Positions 25,449-34,870 are shown, counted from the stretch's first letter. The stretch is 64,000 nt of DNA from Candidatus Hebobacterum abditum (GCA_029821875.1 JALGXW010000031.1:19499-83498), one strand, 5' to 3'. Program-made: numbers and translations. Notes: generated by a model from the letters alone, not told the origin.

Positions 25449-26912
25449 CTATCTGACGTAGCCGAGCGCGCGGAGTTGCCGCTCGACCTCGGCGTCCAGT
25501 TCCAGTGTCCCCTCCCCTGGCACCGGCAATGGCTCCACGTCGGGATCGAGGAATTCCAGCGGCGGCCGCCTCTGGTTGAGAGCGAACCTGCGGAACTCGG
25601 CCAGCATCTGTTCGCCCACAGCCGGATGGTCTTCGATGACGTTGTGCCGTTGCCCCGGATCTGACCGGAGATCGTACAGCCCCCGCCACTCGCCGTTTCC
25701 CCAGAGCATGAGGGCCCAGTCTTCGCCGCGGACGACGTAGCTCGGGGGATCTCCATCCGAGCCCGCGATGATGACGTCGTGCGCCCTTTCCTGAAGGCCT
25801 GCCATCAGCGGCAACAGCGACGTGCCCTGCGTCTCGCCCGCCGGGTATGGCACCCCGAGTACATCGAACACGGTTGGCAGCAGGTCGATGGTCTGCGTCA
25901 GGCCCGCGATCTCGCCAGCCCCAGTGCCGCCCGGAAGCCTGACCAGCAGTGGCACGTGGAGCAGCTCGTCGTAGACTCCTCGCTCGTGCCATAGATAGCC
26001 GTGCTCGCCGAAGGCCTCCCCATGGTCGGAGGTCACCACGAGAACCGTCTCCTCCAGAAGATCCGCCTCCGCCAGAAGGCGCACCAGCTCCGCCACCGCC
26101 CAGTCGGCGAACCTCAAGTTCGCGTCGTAGAGGTTGATCCACTCAGGCAGAGGCGGATGGAGGGATCTTGCGAGCAGCTCTCGGTCCCCGACGGGGAACT
26201 CGAAGCGGCCCCGCTCGAAGGCCGGAGGCTCTTGGCCTGCGAACATCTCCGTCATCTCGTCCGGCTGCAAGTATGGCTGGTGAGGCGGATCGAAGTGAAC
26301 GTAGGCGAAGAATCGCTTGCGAGCGTTCTTCTCCAGCCACGACTCGATCAGCGAAAGCAGTGGCCGCGGCAGCGTGAACTCCTCCCAGTTCTTCACGAGG
26401 GGCTCGACGTGTGTCTGGTCGTAGACCTCCTGGAAGTCTGACCCGAGGCCGGTCGCCGGCGCGGCGTTCGGGTTGGAGCTGAACATGACCGTTGCGAACC
26501 CGGCGGCCTGCAGGCCGCCGGCGAGCGTGAACGCCCCCTCCAACAGGGGCCGGCTCCCATACGCGAGATGCGTGTCCGCATGTTGGGAGGTGAAGAGGGA
26601 CGCCGTCGATGGCTTGGTCATGGCGTACTGAGCGAAGTGCCGGCGGAAGACGAGCGACTCTCTGGCCAGTTCGTCGATGTTCGGCGTCGTCTCCCGTGGA
26701 TACCCGTAGCAGCCGACGTGATCGGCACGCGCGGCGTCGATGACGACGAGGACGATGCTAGCGTCACGCACGCTCTCCCGAAGGACGTCGACAACGGGGT
26801 CGCCGGGTGTGAGCTCACCCGGCTCGAACCGTTCGGACAACTTGTGCCGCAGGACCCAGTAGAGCCCGGCCACAAGCACGAGCCCGCCGAGCACCCACAG
26901 AAGACGTCTCAT
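25449..26912 (-). CDS. Sulfatase-fold hydrolase with Thr at the formylglycine position
   Basis: The 487-residue protein has an N-terminal membrane anchor (RRLLWVLGGLVLVAGLYWVL) and the sulfatase core: VLVVIDAARADHVGCYGYP, TPNIDELARESLVF, and VVTSDHGEAFGEHGYLWHE. The sulfatase signature C/S-x-P-S-R is replaced by T-K-P-S-T (in AMTKPSTASLFTS). It therefore cannot form formylglycine and may be a phosphodiesterase or phosphotransferase using Thr, or inactive. The last residues VERQLRALGYVR match a tail found on four other proteins of this locus. It is divergent from the AP1-AP3 operon. Confidence 0.85.
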   Translation of the reverse strand: MRRLLWVLGGLVLVAGLYWVLRHKLSERFEPGELTPGDPVVDVLRESVRDASIVLVVIDAARADHVGCYGYPRETTPNIDELARESLVFRRHFAQYAMTKPSTASLFTSQHADTHLAYGSRPLLEGAFTLAGGLQAAGFATVMFSSNPNAAPATGLGSDFQEVYDQTHVEPLVKNWEEFTLPRPLLSLIESWLEKNARKRFFAYVHFDPPHQPYLQPDEMTEMFAGQEPPAFERGRFEFPVGDRELLARSLHPPLPEWINLYDANLRFADWAVAELVRLLAEADLLEETVLVVTSDHGEAFGEHGYLWHERGVYDELLHVPLLVRLPGGTGAGEIAGLTQTIDLLPTVFDVLGVPYPAGETQGTSLLPLMAGLQERAHDVIIAGSDGDPPSYVVRGEDWALMLWGNGEWRGLYDLRSDPGQRHNVIEDHPAVGEQMLAEFRRFALNQRRPPLEFLDPDVEPLPVPGEGTLELDAEVERQLRALGYVR

Positions 26913-27226
26913 CTGGCCTGCCTGCTCTCGTCCAGCCTTCGTTCAGACTCTACCCGACGGAGTTCCGAGTGTAAAGGACAGGTGACCGGCGCGCCCGGGG
27001 CTCCGGTGACCGGCTACATATGCGAGCAGGCCGACCACACGCCGTATCCTCGCAGTTGCGTCTCCTGCTCGGCGGGGGTAGTAGTCGGCAGCCTCCGCCA
27101 ACGCAGGACTTTGCGGTCTGTTCGACGAATTGCTGCTCGCGAAAGCGGGAACACTGGGTGCAGTGTGAATCCTCGCCGCGCGGCTGCGAGCCGCGCTGAG
27201 TCCATTCCTTGCCAGACAGTGGTGTC
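26913..27226. other. Divergent intergenic region, no gene seen
   Basis: About 310 bases separate the sulfatase-fold gene from the first AP-superfamily gene. It must carry both promoters, but I see no convincing paired -35/-10 boxes, small gene or terminator. Confidence 0.4.
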
Positions 27227-29425
27227 ATGCCTTGTCCTTGTGTGCAGAAGCGCTCCGCAGACTGCCGTAGCCGCGCCCGAGCGCGGCACACGCGGGCGCG
27301 GCTGGCGCGATCCGGCTCGGCCCTGGCGGCCGCCTTCGCGACAGGGCTACTTCTGCTGTTAGCCGCCCCGCGGGCCCATGCCTACATCGGCCCCGGCGCT
27401 GGCTTTGCCGTGCTCGGATCCTTCCTCGTCGTTCTGGCCGCAGTCGCTCTTGGCGGCCTGGTGCTGATCACCTGGCCGCTGCGGTTCTTGCTCCGCTCGC
27501 GCCGGCGTCGCAGAGCCTACGCGAAGAGCCAGGTTGATCGCGTGGTCATTCTCGGCTTCGACGGCGTGGACCCCGAGATCGCCGAGGCGATGATGGCGGC
27601 CGGCCGGCTGCCCAACCTGGCCAGGCTGCGAGAGAGCGGGGCCTTCGCGCGGTTGGCGACGAGCTGCCCGGCGATGTCGCCTGTCGCTTGGTCGTCGTTC
27701 ATGACCGGCACGAGTCCCGGTCGCCACGGGATATTCGACTTCCTGCACCGTGACCCGAGGACGTACCTCCCCGATCTGTCTTCGGCAGAGATCAGACCGC
27801 CTCGCCGACGACTGAAGCTCGGCGGGTTGACGATTCCGTTGGGCCGACCGACCATCCGGCTGCTCCGCAGGAGCAAGCCCTTCTGGGCTGTGCTCGGCGA
27901 GCACGGGATATTCTCCGCCGTGCTTCGCGTGCCGATAACCTTCCCTCCGGAGCGGTTCAACGGACTGCTGCTCTCGGGAATGTGTGTGCCCGACCTGCGA
28001 GGGACTCAGGGATCCTTCACCTTCTTCACGACCCGACAGGAGGAGAGCCTTGAGCACATCGGCGGCGAGCGCCTGTCACTCACAAACGAGAACGGGCGCC
28101 TGCACGGAGAGCTACCGGGGCCGCCGCTCGTCTCCTCTGATTCGGGAGAGGCGTCGAAGGCGCCCTTCCGCCTCCGACCCGGCGGAGACGACGGGGCGCA
28201 GCTGGAGATCGGGGGCGAGCATATCGATCTCCATGTCGGCCAGTACAGCGACTGGGTGCCTGTGGGCTTCCGCCTGGGCCCGGGCATGCGGGCCAACGGC
28301 ATCTGCCGCTTCTACCTGAGGCAGCTGGCGCCCGACGCCGAGCTGTACGTCTCGCCGATCAACATCGACCCCGAGAGGCCGGCACTGCCAGTGTCGCATC
28401 CGCCCGCCTACTCGATCTATCTGTCCAAGAGGCTGGGCCGCTACGCGACCCTCGGGCTGGCCGAGGACACGTGGGCACTGAACGAGTCGGTGCTGGATGA
28501 CGCCAGCTTCCTGGAGCAGTGCGCACTGCTGTTCGATGAGCGGAAGCGGATGCTGTGGAACGCCCTGGAAACCACGCGCAGCGGGTGCGTCGTCTGCGTG
28601 TTCGACACAACCGACCGCATCCAGCACATGTTCTGGCGCTACCGGGAGAGCGGGCATCCGGCGCCCGTGGAGGAGGACGCCAGTCCGTTCACGGAGGCAG
28701 TCGAGCAATCATACGAACAGGCCGATGAGGTCGTCGGCGAACTCATGTCTCGCCTGGGTGACCGCGATGCTCTGTTCGTGATGTCTGACCACGGGTTCAA
28801 GTCCTTCCGCCGCGGTGTCAACCTCAACGTGTGGCTCCAGCAGGAGGGCTACCTACACCTGAAGGATGGCGCCTCCGGCGAGGCCGAGTGGCTCCGGGAT
28901 GTGGACTGGGAGAGGACCCGGGCCTATGCCATCGGGCTCGGCGGGCTCTACCTGAATATCAGAGGGCGAGAGGCCCAGGGCAGCGTCGCACCGGACGAAG
29001 CGCCGCAACTCAGGGCTGAACTCATCGAGAAGCTGACCGGGCTGCGCGATGAAGCGAACGGCGCGGTGGCGATCGAGCGCGCGCTCGACACCGCCGCTGT
29101 GAATCCCGGGCCGTACGCAGACAGCGGGCCCGATCTGACGATTGGCTACGGCGTCGGCTATCGCGCTTCGTGGGGTGCGGCCCAGGGCCAGGTATGTGGA
29201 GCGGCTATTGAGGACAACGAGCGACGCTGGAGCGGCGACCACTGCCTCGATCCCGCTCTCGTGCCCGGAGTCCTGTTCTCGAGCCTCCGGCTGGGTTCCG
29301 ACGATCCGTCGATCACGGACCTGGCTCCGACTGTGTTGGAGTTGTTCGGAGTGGCGGCCCCTGCCTATATGCAGGGACGATCACTATTGGCGGGCGAGGA
29401 GAAAGGGACCGCTCTCAGTGACTGA
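27227..29425 (+). CDS. Membrane-anchored alkaline-phosphatase-superfamily hydrolase AP1
   Basis: This long (about 732-residue) type I phosphodiesterase/nucleotide-pyrophosphatase-like protein has a signal-like segment (ATGLLLLLAAPRAHA), the motif AYIGPGAG, and a second hydrophobic stretch before a basic RSRRRRRAY. The catalytic domain starts VVILGFDGVDPE. The predicted nucleophile is the Ser of MSPVAWSSFMTG; metal ligands are seen in FDTTDRIQHMFWR, VMSDHGFKSF and WSGDHCLD. The start is uncertain: TTG 27209, ATG 27227 or GTG 27242. It is the first of three tandem paralogues with overlapping ends. The substrate is unknown. Confidence 0.85.
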   Translation: MPCPCVQKRSADCRSRARARHTRARLARSGSALAAAFATGLLLLLAAPRAHAYIGPGAGFAVLGSFLVVLAAVALGGLVLITWPLRFLLRSRRRRRAYAKSQVDRVVILGFDGVDPEIAEAMMAAGRLPNLARLRESGAFARLATSCPAMSPVAWSSFMTGTSPGRHGIFDFLHRDPRTYLPDLSSAEIRPPRRRLKLGGLTIPLGRPTIRLLRRSKPFWAVLGEHGIFSAVLRVPITFPPERFNGLLLSGMCVPDLRGTQGSFTFFTTRQEESLEHIGGERLSLTNENGRLHGELPGPPLVSSDSGEASKAPFRLRPGGDDGAQLEIGGEHIDLHVGQYSDWVPVGFRLGPGMRANGICRFYLRQLAPDAELYVSPINIDPERPALPVSHPPAYSIYLSKRLGRYATLGLAEDTWALNESVLDDASFLEQCALLFDERKRMLWNALETTRSGCVVCVFDTTDRIQHMFWRYRESGHPAPVEEDASPFTEAVEQSYEQADEVVGELMSRLGDRDALFVMSDHGFKSFRRGVNLNVWLQQEGYLHLKDGASGEAEWLRDVDWERTRAYAIGLGGLYLNIRGREAQGSVAPDEAPQLRAELIEKLTGLRDEANGAVAIERALDTAAVNPGPYADSGPDLTIGYGVGYRASWGAAQGQVCGAAIEDNERRWSGDHCLDPALVPGVLFSSLRLGSDDPSITDLAPTVLELFGVAAPAYMQGRSLLAGEEKGTALSD

Positions 29426-31463
29426 CGACCGCGTTGACGCTCGCCGCGTCACATCTCCACCCGAGGCCCCAGCGGACTCAGGAAAGCGAGAGACGCTGAA
29501 GAAACTCGCGGCCCTCGGCGCGCTTGCCCTCACCGACGTGGCGGCGCTGTCGTCCTGCGGTCGGCGCGTGGCGCCTTCGCTGAACCGCGAACGTAGGGTC
29601 ATCGTCCTGGGGCTGGACGGCTTGGACCCGCACGGGGTCGAGCGCCTCATGTCAAAGGGGAAGCTGCCGAACATGAGGCGCCTGATGCAGCTCGGCGGCT
29701 TCAGACGCCTCGCCAGCAGCATCCCGCCTCAGAGCCCGGTCGCCTGGGCCACCTTCATAACTGGGCGAGATCCCGGCGGCCACGGCCTCTACGATTTCAT
29801 TCAGCGCGACCCGAAGACGTATATCCCTTATCTCTCGATCGCTCGGACCGAGGCGCCGGAGAAGTCCCTGTCGATCGGCCAATGGCGCGTGCCGCTCTCG
29901 GCGGGGAAGGTAGAGCTCCTGCGGAGGGGTCGAGCGTTCTGGGACGTCCTGGCAGAGCAGGGGGTGCCCGCCAGCGCCTACCGCGTGCCGGCGAACTTCC
30001 CCCCGCAGGACAGCGGCGTCAAGCAGCTCGCGGGTCTTGGGGCGCCTGACCTCCGCGGGACATACGGTGAGTTCTCCTTCTACACCGACGCGCCACCCAA
30101 GCCGGGGAGGGACATCTCAGGCGGCGCCATCTGCCAGGTGCAGGTCCTGAAGGGGCGCGCCAGAGCTCAACTCATGGGACCCGACAACACGCTTCGCGAG
30201 GGCGAGCCGCAGTCCGCGGTCGACTTCGACATCCTCGTCGATCGCGACCACAAGCTCGTCAAGATCGTCCTGCAGGATGAGGAGGTCCTGCTGCGTGAGG
30301 GCGAGTGGAGCGACTGGACCACCGTCCGGTTCGAGATGATCCCACACCTCCGGCATGTGAGCGGCATCTGTCGCTTCTACCTGAAAGCAGTGCGGCCCTA
30401 TCTGAAGCTCTACGTGACGCCGATCAACGTCGACCCAAGAGACCCGGCGCTTCCGATCAGCGCGCCAAGCGACTTCTCGGCCAAACTGGCGAGGAAGCTC
30501 GGGCTGTTCTACACCCAGGGCTTCCCCCATGACGTGAAAGCACTGCGGCACGAGATACTCGACGATGAGGAGTACCTCCAGCAGTCCGACATCGCATTCG
30601 GGGAAGAGAAGCGGATGTACGAGATGGCCCTTGACGAATTCGAGCGCGGGCTGTTGTTCTACTACTTCGCCACCAGCGACCGCACCCAGCACATGTTCTG
30701 GCGGACTATGGACCGGCGCCATCCGGCTTACGACCGCCGGCTCGCGAAGAAGCTCGGCCCGGTGATTGAGGAGTGCTACCGCGCGTCGGATGATCTCGTG
30801 GGACAGGCGATGGAGGCGTGCGACGGAGACACCACGCTGATCGTGCTGTCCGATCATGGATTCGCTCCCTACTACCGCTCCTTCAACCTGAACACATGGC
30901 TGGCGCAGAATGAATACCTGCTGGGAATAGACCGGTGGGGATCGGGTGCCGACATCTTCGGGAATGCCGACTGGCAGAACACGCTCGCTTACGGGCTGGG
31001 CTTCAACTCGCTCTACTTCAACATGCAGGGCCGGGAGCCGTACGGAATGGTCGGCCGCCAGGAGCGCCCGCTGCTGGCAGCCCAGCTGGCGGAGGAGCTG
31101 ACTCAAGTGCGCGATCCGGAAACAGGTGATCGCGTCATCGACCACGTCTACCTGGCCGAAGAGATATACTCCCCCGACCAGGCCGAGCACGCTCCCGATA
31201 TGATCATCGGGTACGCTAGTGGCTACCGATGCTCGGACGACTCGGTTCTCGGAGAGGTGTCGGAGAAGTTGACCGAGGACAACCTCGACAAGTGGAGCGG
31301 GGACCACTGCATCGATCGCTCTCGCGTGCCAGGCATTCTCCTGACAAACCGTCGGATCGCCGCCGACGCGCCAGCACTGACGGACCTCACCGCGACCGTC
31401 CTGGAGGAGTTCGGCGCCGAGCGCCCTGACGAGATGGCCGGTCGCCCGATCCTCTCGCCATGA
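29418..31463 (+). CDS. AP-superfamily hydrolase AP2, probable Tat lipoprotein
   Basis: The 681-residue paralogue of AP1 starts at GTG 29418, overlapping AP1 by eight bases. The N-terminus has KRETLKKL, then a weakly hydrophobic stretch with an internal Asp and a lipobox-like ALSSC (Cys about 47), as in a Lys-Arg variant of a Tat lipoprotein signal. Catalytic core: VIVLGLDGLDPHG, the predicted nucleophile Ser in QSPVAWATFITG, and metal ligands in ATSDRTQHMFWR, VLSDHGFAPYY and KWSGDHCIDR. It is about as long as AP3, and both have a large insert (about residues 200-330) between the nucleophile and the DxxxH metal motif. Confidence 0.85.
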   Translation: MTDDRVDARRVTSPPEAPADSGKRETLKKLAALGALALTDVAALSSCGRRVAPSLNRERRVIVLGLDGLDPHGVERLMSKGKLPNMRRLMQLGGFRRLASSIPPQSPVAWATFITGRDPGGHGLYDFIQRDPKTYIPYLSIARTEAPEKSLSIGQWRVPLSAGKVELLRRGRAFWDVLAEQGVPASAYRVPANFPPQDSGVKQLAGLGAPDLRGTYGEFSFYTDAPPKPGRDISGGAICQVQVLKGRARAQLMGPDNTLREGEPQSAVDFDILVDRDHKLVKIVLQDEEVLLREGEWSDWTTVRFEMIPHLRHVSGICRFYLKAVRPYLKLYVTPINVDPRDPALPISAPSDFSAKLARKLGLFYTQGFPHDVKALRHEILDDEEYLQQSDIAFGEEKRMYEMALDEFERGLLFYYFATSDRTQHMFWRTMDRRHPAYDRRLAKKLGPVIEECYRASDDLVGQAMEACDGDTTLIVLSDHGFAPYYRSFNLNTWLAQNEYLLGIDRWGSGADIFGNADWQNTLAYGLGFNSLYFNMQGREPYGMVGRQERPLLAAQLAEELTQVRDPETGDRVIDHVYLAEEIYSPDQAEHAPDMIIGYASGYRCSDDSVLGEVSEKLTEDNLDKWSGDHCIDRSRVPGILLTNRRIAADAPALTDLTATVLEEFGAERPDEMAGRPILSP

Positions 31464-33493
31464 GTGGGAAGCGCTCAGACAAGAGGAGCCAGCGCGCGGC
31501 CCCGGGCGATGCTCCGCGTGACCCCGGTCGGCGCAGGACACTCAAGAGGCTGGGTGGGCTGGCCGGGCTCGCCCTACTCGACGCGGGCGCTCTCGCGTCC
31601 TGCGGCCGACGCCGTTTGCCGGCCCGGACGAGCCGCGAACGGAAGCTCCTCATGCTGGGGATCGACGGACTCGATGCTCGCATCACGCGCCGCATGATGG
31701 AGCGCGGAGAGCTGCCGAACTTGCGGCGACTGCGCGACATGGGCGGCTTCCGGCCCCTTACCAGCACGATTCCTCCACAAAGCCCGTCCGCCTGGGCCTC
31801 CCTCGTCACGGGCCGCGACCCGGGTGGGCACGGGATCTTCGACTTCGTCCACCGCGACCCGCAGACCTATGGCAACGTCTCGTCGGGCGCGGCCACGGCC
31901 CCGCCGGAGTACACTCTGCCGTTCGGCCAGTGGCGCCTGCCGCTGTCCGGCTCCCGAGTCGAATCCCTCCGGCAGGGCACCGCCTTCTGGGATCGGCTCG
32001 CGCAGCGCGGCATCCCCTGTGAGGTGCATCGCGTACCTGCCAACTTCCCGCCCACTGACAGCGGCGCGAGACAGATCGCGGGCCTGGGCGTGCCCGATCT
32101 TCGCGGGAGTCTAGGGACCTGCTCGTACTACTCCGACGCGCCTCCTCAGTCCAGCCAGCGGGTTGAGACCCATGCCGTCAGGGTCGCCAACGACCTGGTG
32201 CGGGCGCGGCTGACCGGCCCGCGGAACACACTTCGTGCCGGATGGCCCATGACGTCCGTCGACTTCACTGTCTACCTCGACCGGCGCAGCCGCGTGGGGA
32301 AGGTTATCATCCAGGATCGGGAGATCATCCTCCGTCAGGGCGAGTGGAGCGACTGGGTTCCCGTGCGCTTCGTCATGGTTCCTCAGGTGAAGAGCGTCAC
32401 CGGCATCTGCCGGTTGTATCTCAAAGAGGTCTCGCCTCACTTCAAGCTGTATGTGAGCCCCCTGCAATTCGACCCGCTCGGCCCTGCGCTGCCCATTGCG
32501 GCCCCTGGCGACTTCGCGCCCAAGCTCGCGGAGCGCCACGGCCGGTTCCACACTCTCGGCATTCCCGAGGATACATCGGCCCTCGGCGACGGAGCGCTGG
32601 ACGACGACGAGTACCTGCACCAGGCCGGTCTCTGCCTCCAGGAGGCGCGGCGCATCTGGGAATCCGCCCTCGGTGAGCTCGATCGCGGCCTCCTCTTCTA
32701 TTACTTCGGCTACACCGACCGTAACCAGCACGTGTTCTGGCGGGCCACAGACCCGCGCCATCCGACCTTCGACGCTCGACTCGGGCGGGAGTACGGGGCG
32801 GTGGTCGAGGACTGCTACCGGCTGAGCGATGAGCTGGCGGGCGAGGCGCTCGACGCATGTGACGACGACACCACGCTCATCGTCGTCTCCGACCACGGGT
32901 TCGCGCCCTTCTATCGGAAGTTCCACCTCAACACCTGGCTCGCGAGCAACGGCTACCTGGCGATGCGCGACACTTCTGCTGGCGCCGCCATCGCTACCCG
33001 CGCCGATTGGCGTCAGACGCTCGCCTACGGGCTCGGCCTCAACAGCCTCTATGTCAACCTCGAGGGGCGGGAACGTGAGGGCATCGTCTCCCGACGCCAG
33101 AGGAAGTCACTTCTCCGGAGACTCGTGAAGGAACTTCATGCCATCCGCGACCCGGAGACGGGAGATGCGGTCCTCTCTCACGTAGCGGTTGCCGACGAGG
33201 TGTACTCATCCGCTCAGCCGGACTTGACCCCCGACCTTATCCTCGGCTATGCCTCAGGCTACCGCTGCGGCATCCCGTCGACCATCGGGCTGATCACCGA
33301 CGAGGAGTTCCAGGACAACGAGGGTAAGTGGAGCGGCGATCACTGTATCGACCGGGACGCAGTGCCGGGGATCATGCTGTCGAATCGCCCCATCCGCAGC
33401 GACCATGTGAGCCTGCCCGACATCACTGCTACCGCGCTGGCCGAGTTCGACATCAACCGGCCCGACGACGTCCTGGGGCAGTCGATTCTGTGA
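31460..33493 (+). CDS. AP-superfamily hydrolase AP3, probable Tat lipoprotein
   Basis: This 677-residue paralogue is closest to AP2, and its ATG overlaps the AP2 stop by four bases. The N-terminus GRRRTLKRLGGLAGLALL has a twin Arg and leads to ALASC with Cys 48, a better Tat-lipoprotein signal than in AP2. Core motifs: LMLGIDGLDARI, the predicted nucleophile Ser in QSPSAWASLVTG, and metal ligands in GYTDRNQHVFWR, VVSDHGFAPFY and KWSGDHCIDR. Overlapping genes and shared length suggest that AP1, AP2 and AP3 are made together, perhaps as a complex with different specificities. Confidence 0.86.
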   Translation: MSGKRSDKRSQRAAPGDAPRDPGRRRTLKRLGGLAGLALLDAGALASCGRRRLPARTSRERKLLMLGIDGLDARITRRMMERGELPNLRRLRDMGGFRPLTSTIPPQSPSAWASLVTGRDPGGHGIFDFVHRDPQTYGNVSSGAATAPPEYTLPFGQWRLPLSGSRVESLRQGTAFWDRLAQRGIPCEVHRVPANFPPTDSGARQIAGLGVPDLRGSLGTCSYYSDAPPQSSQRVETHAVRVANDLVRARLTGPRNTLRAGWPMTSVDFTVYLDRRSRVGKVIIQDREIILRQGEWSDWVPVRFVMVPQVKSVTGICRLYLKEVSPHFKLYVSPLQFDPLGPALPIAAPGDFAPKLAERHGRFHTLGIPEDTSALGDGALDDDEYLHQAGLCLQEARRIWESALGELDRGLLFYYFGYTDRNQHVFWRATDPRHPTFDARLGREYGAVVEDCYRLSDELAGEALDACDDDTTLIVVSDHGFAPFYRKFHLNTWLASNGYLAMRDTSAGAAIATRADWRQTLAYGLGLNSLYVNLEGREREGIVSRRQRKSLLRRLVKELHAIRDPETGDAVLSHVAVADEVYSSAQPDLTPDLILGYASGYRCGIPSTIGLITDEEFQDNEGKWSGDHCIDRDAVPGIMLSNRPIRSDHVSLPDITATALAEFDINRPDDVLGQSIL

Positions 33494-33502
33494 GGAGGGA
33501 GC

Positions 33503-33694
33503 ATGTTTGGGCCGAAGATAAAGGTGGATAAGGACCTCTACGAGCGCCTGAAGCGATGCGCCGAGGCCGCCGGATACTCATCTGTGGACGAATTCATCCG
33601 CCACACCCTCGAGAGGGCCGCGGCCGCCATCGAGGAGGCTGACTCGGAAGAGGAAGTGAAGAAACGCCTGCAGGGTCTGGGCTACCTGGACTAA
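33503..33694 (+). CDS. Ribbon-helix-helix protein with LGY tail (RHH1)
   Basis: The 63-residue product begins nine bases after AP3 behind a GAGGAGG site. Residues 5-40 (KIKVDKDLYERLKRCAEAAG, then SSVDEFIRHTLERA) fit a ribbon-helix-helix DNA-binding or oligomerisation unit. An acidic linker (EEADSEEEV) leads to the C-terminus KKRLQGLGYLD. That tail is shared with APS kinase, DUF2061, RHH2 and the sulfatase-fold protein. RHH domains usually repress their own operon, but the tail suggests it also contacts, or is targeted with, the other proteins. Confidence 0.8.
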   Translation: MFGPKIKVDKDLYERLKRCAEAAGYSSVDEFIRHTLERAAAAIEEADSEEEVKKRLQGLGYLD

Positions 33695-33697
33695 GGG

Positions 33698-34516
33698 ATG
33701 ATGGGAGTCGTCAACTCCGTAATCACGCGGTTCTTCGATCTGGTCTTCGCGCCCTCCGCATGGAGCGCCTGGGCGGCGCTCGTGTTCGTCTCTGTGATAA
33801 CAGGCGCGGTGCTGCTGATGGTCTTCCGTTACACCTCGAACCAGCGCGGCATCCGCGCCGCGAAGGACCAGATCATATCCCACCTTCTCGAAGTTCTGCT
33901 CTATCGAGACGATATCCGAGTCGTCCTCCGAGCCCAGGCGCGCCTGGCGAGAGACAACCTGCGATACCTGGGCTACGCGCTCGTGCCCCTCGCGTTCATG
34001 ATCGTCCCCGTCGGCTTCCTGCTGATCCAGACGGACCTGCGCTTCGGCCACCGGCCGCTGGAGGAGGGAGAGAGCGCGATAGTGGCGGTGGCGGTCGATC
34101 CCGGCGTGGACTTGGACGAGGTCTCGCTGTCGGCGTCGTCGGGGATCGCGGTGGAAACGCTGCCACTCCGCATACCTGCTCTCGATGAGGTTGACTGGCG
34201 AGTGCGGGCAGTGGCTCCGGGAAGACAGGAACTTCGCATCAGCGTGGGGGGCAGGGAGTTCACGAAGGAGATAGTGGTGGGCAGTGTCGGGGGCCGGGTC
34301 TCGGCGGCGCGGGTCGCCAGCGGCCTCTGGCCGCAGTTCCTGCACCCCGGCGAGCAGCCGATCCCCCAGGAGGTCCGGGCGAAGTCAGCCACTGTCTCCT
34401 ATCCGAGCGCTGAGATGAGCCTTTTCGGCTGGCGGATTCACTGGGTGTGGCCCTGGCTGATCATCTCCATGGCCTTCGGCTATGCGCTCAAAGGACCCCT
34501 GAGGGTACAGGTCTAG
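33698..34516 (+). CDS. Unrecognised membrane protein with cytoplasmic helical hairpin
   Basis: The 272-residue protein starts three bases after RHH1. TM1 is near WAALVFVSVITGAVLLMVF; a charged helical stretch follows (RYTSNQRGIRAAKDQI to LARDNLRY); TM2 is ALVPLAFMIVPVGFLL; a soluble beta-rich domain (about 110-240) follows; TM3 is VWPWLIISMAFGYAL. TM-coiled coil-TM resembles the topology of Oxa1/DUF106-type proteins, but I cannot assign the family by eye. The beta domain should be on the outside. Its position suggests it serves the AP hydrolases. Confidence 0.6.
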   Translation: MMGVVNSVITRFFDLVFAPSAWSAWAALVFVSVITGAVLLMVFRYTSNQRGIRAAKDQIISHLLEVLLYRDDIRVVLRAQARLARDNLRYLGYALVPLAFMIVPVGFLLIQTDLRFGHRPLEEGESAIVAVAVDPGVDLDEVSLSASSGIAVETLPLRIPALDEVDWRVRAVAPGRQELRISVGGREFTKEIVVGSVGGRVSAARVASGLWPQFLHPGEQPIPQEVRAKSATVSYPSAEMSLFGWRIHWVWPWLIISMAFGYALKGPLRVQV

Positions 34517-34573
34517 AGCGGCCGTCCGAAGGCACAGACATTTGGCGCGGCCGCGCGTGGCCCGCGGGTGCGA

Positions 34574-34870
34574 CTACAGGTACCCGAGGTCCTCTAACCG
34601 TGCACGGATCTCGTCAAGGTGCGCGGGCTCCAGCTCCCTGCTCACGGCGAGGCCCGACAACGGATGCTGCAGCTTCCCCCAGGGGATCCAGTGCCACAGA
34701 CGTTCGTGGAGGTAGTAGAAGAGGAGCTTCGCAACGACCTCCACGGCGCCGACCCCAACTGCCAGCGCGATCTCCCTGGTGAACCCATACACGACGAGCA
34801 TGGTCGTCACGGTGGCCACGACGCGCCAGGAGATCGCCTTCGCGACGCTGCGCTTGTGGTACTCCCGCAC
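34574..34870 (-). CDS. DUF2061 membrane protein with LGY tail
   Basis: The 98-residue product has the DUF2061 pattern: RSVAKAISWRVVATVTTMLV, two membrane helices, and KLLFYYLHERLWHWIPWG. After the domain (about residue 70) comes an extension ending in LDEIRARLEDLGYL, the tail shared with four other proteins here. DUF2061 proteins are small inner-membrane proteins of unknown function. It is the last gene of the minus-strand operon RHH2-sat-AP4-apsK-AP5-DUF2061 and converges with the AP1-3 operon. Confidence 0.85.
   Translation of the reverse strand: MREYHKRSVAKAISWRVVATVTTMLVVYGFTREIALAVGVGAVEVVAKLLFYYLHERLWHWIPWGKLQHPLSGLAVSRELEPAHLDEIRARLEDLGYL

Noticed and set aside
25449..26912. Calling this protein a true sulfatase
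   Set aside because: The Cys/Ser needed for formylglycine is Thr and the signature Arg is also lost.
30117..31541. Minus-strand 474-codon frame opposite AP2
   Set aside because: Shadow; AP2 has all catalytic motifs and overlaps its neighbours properly.
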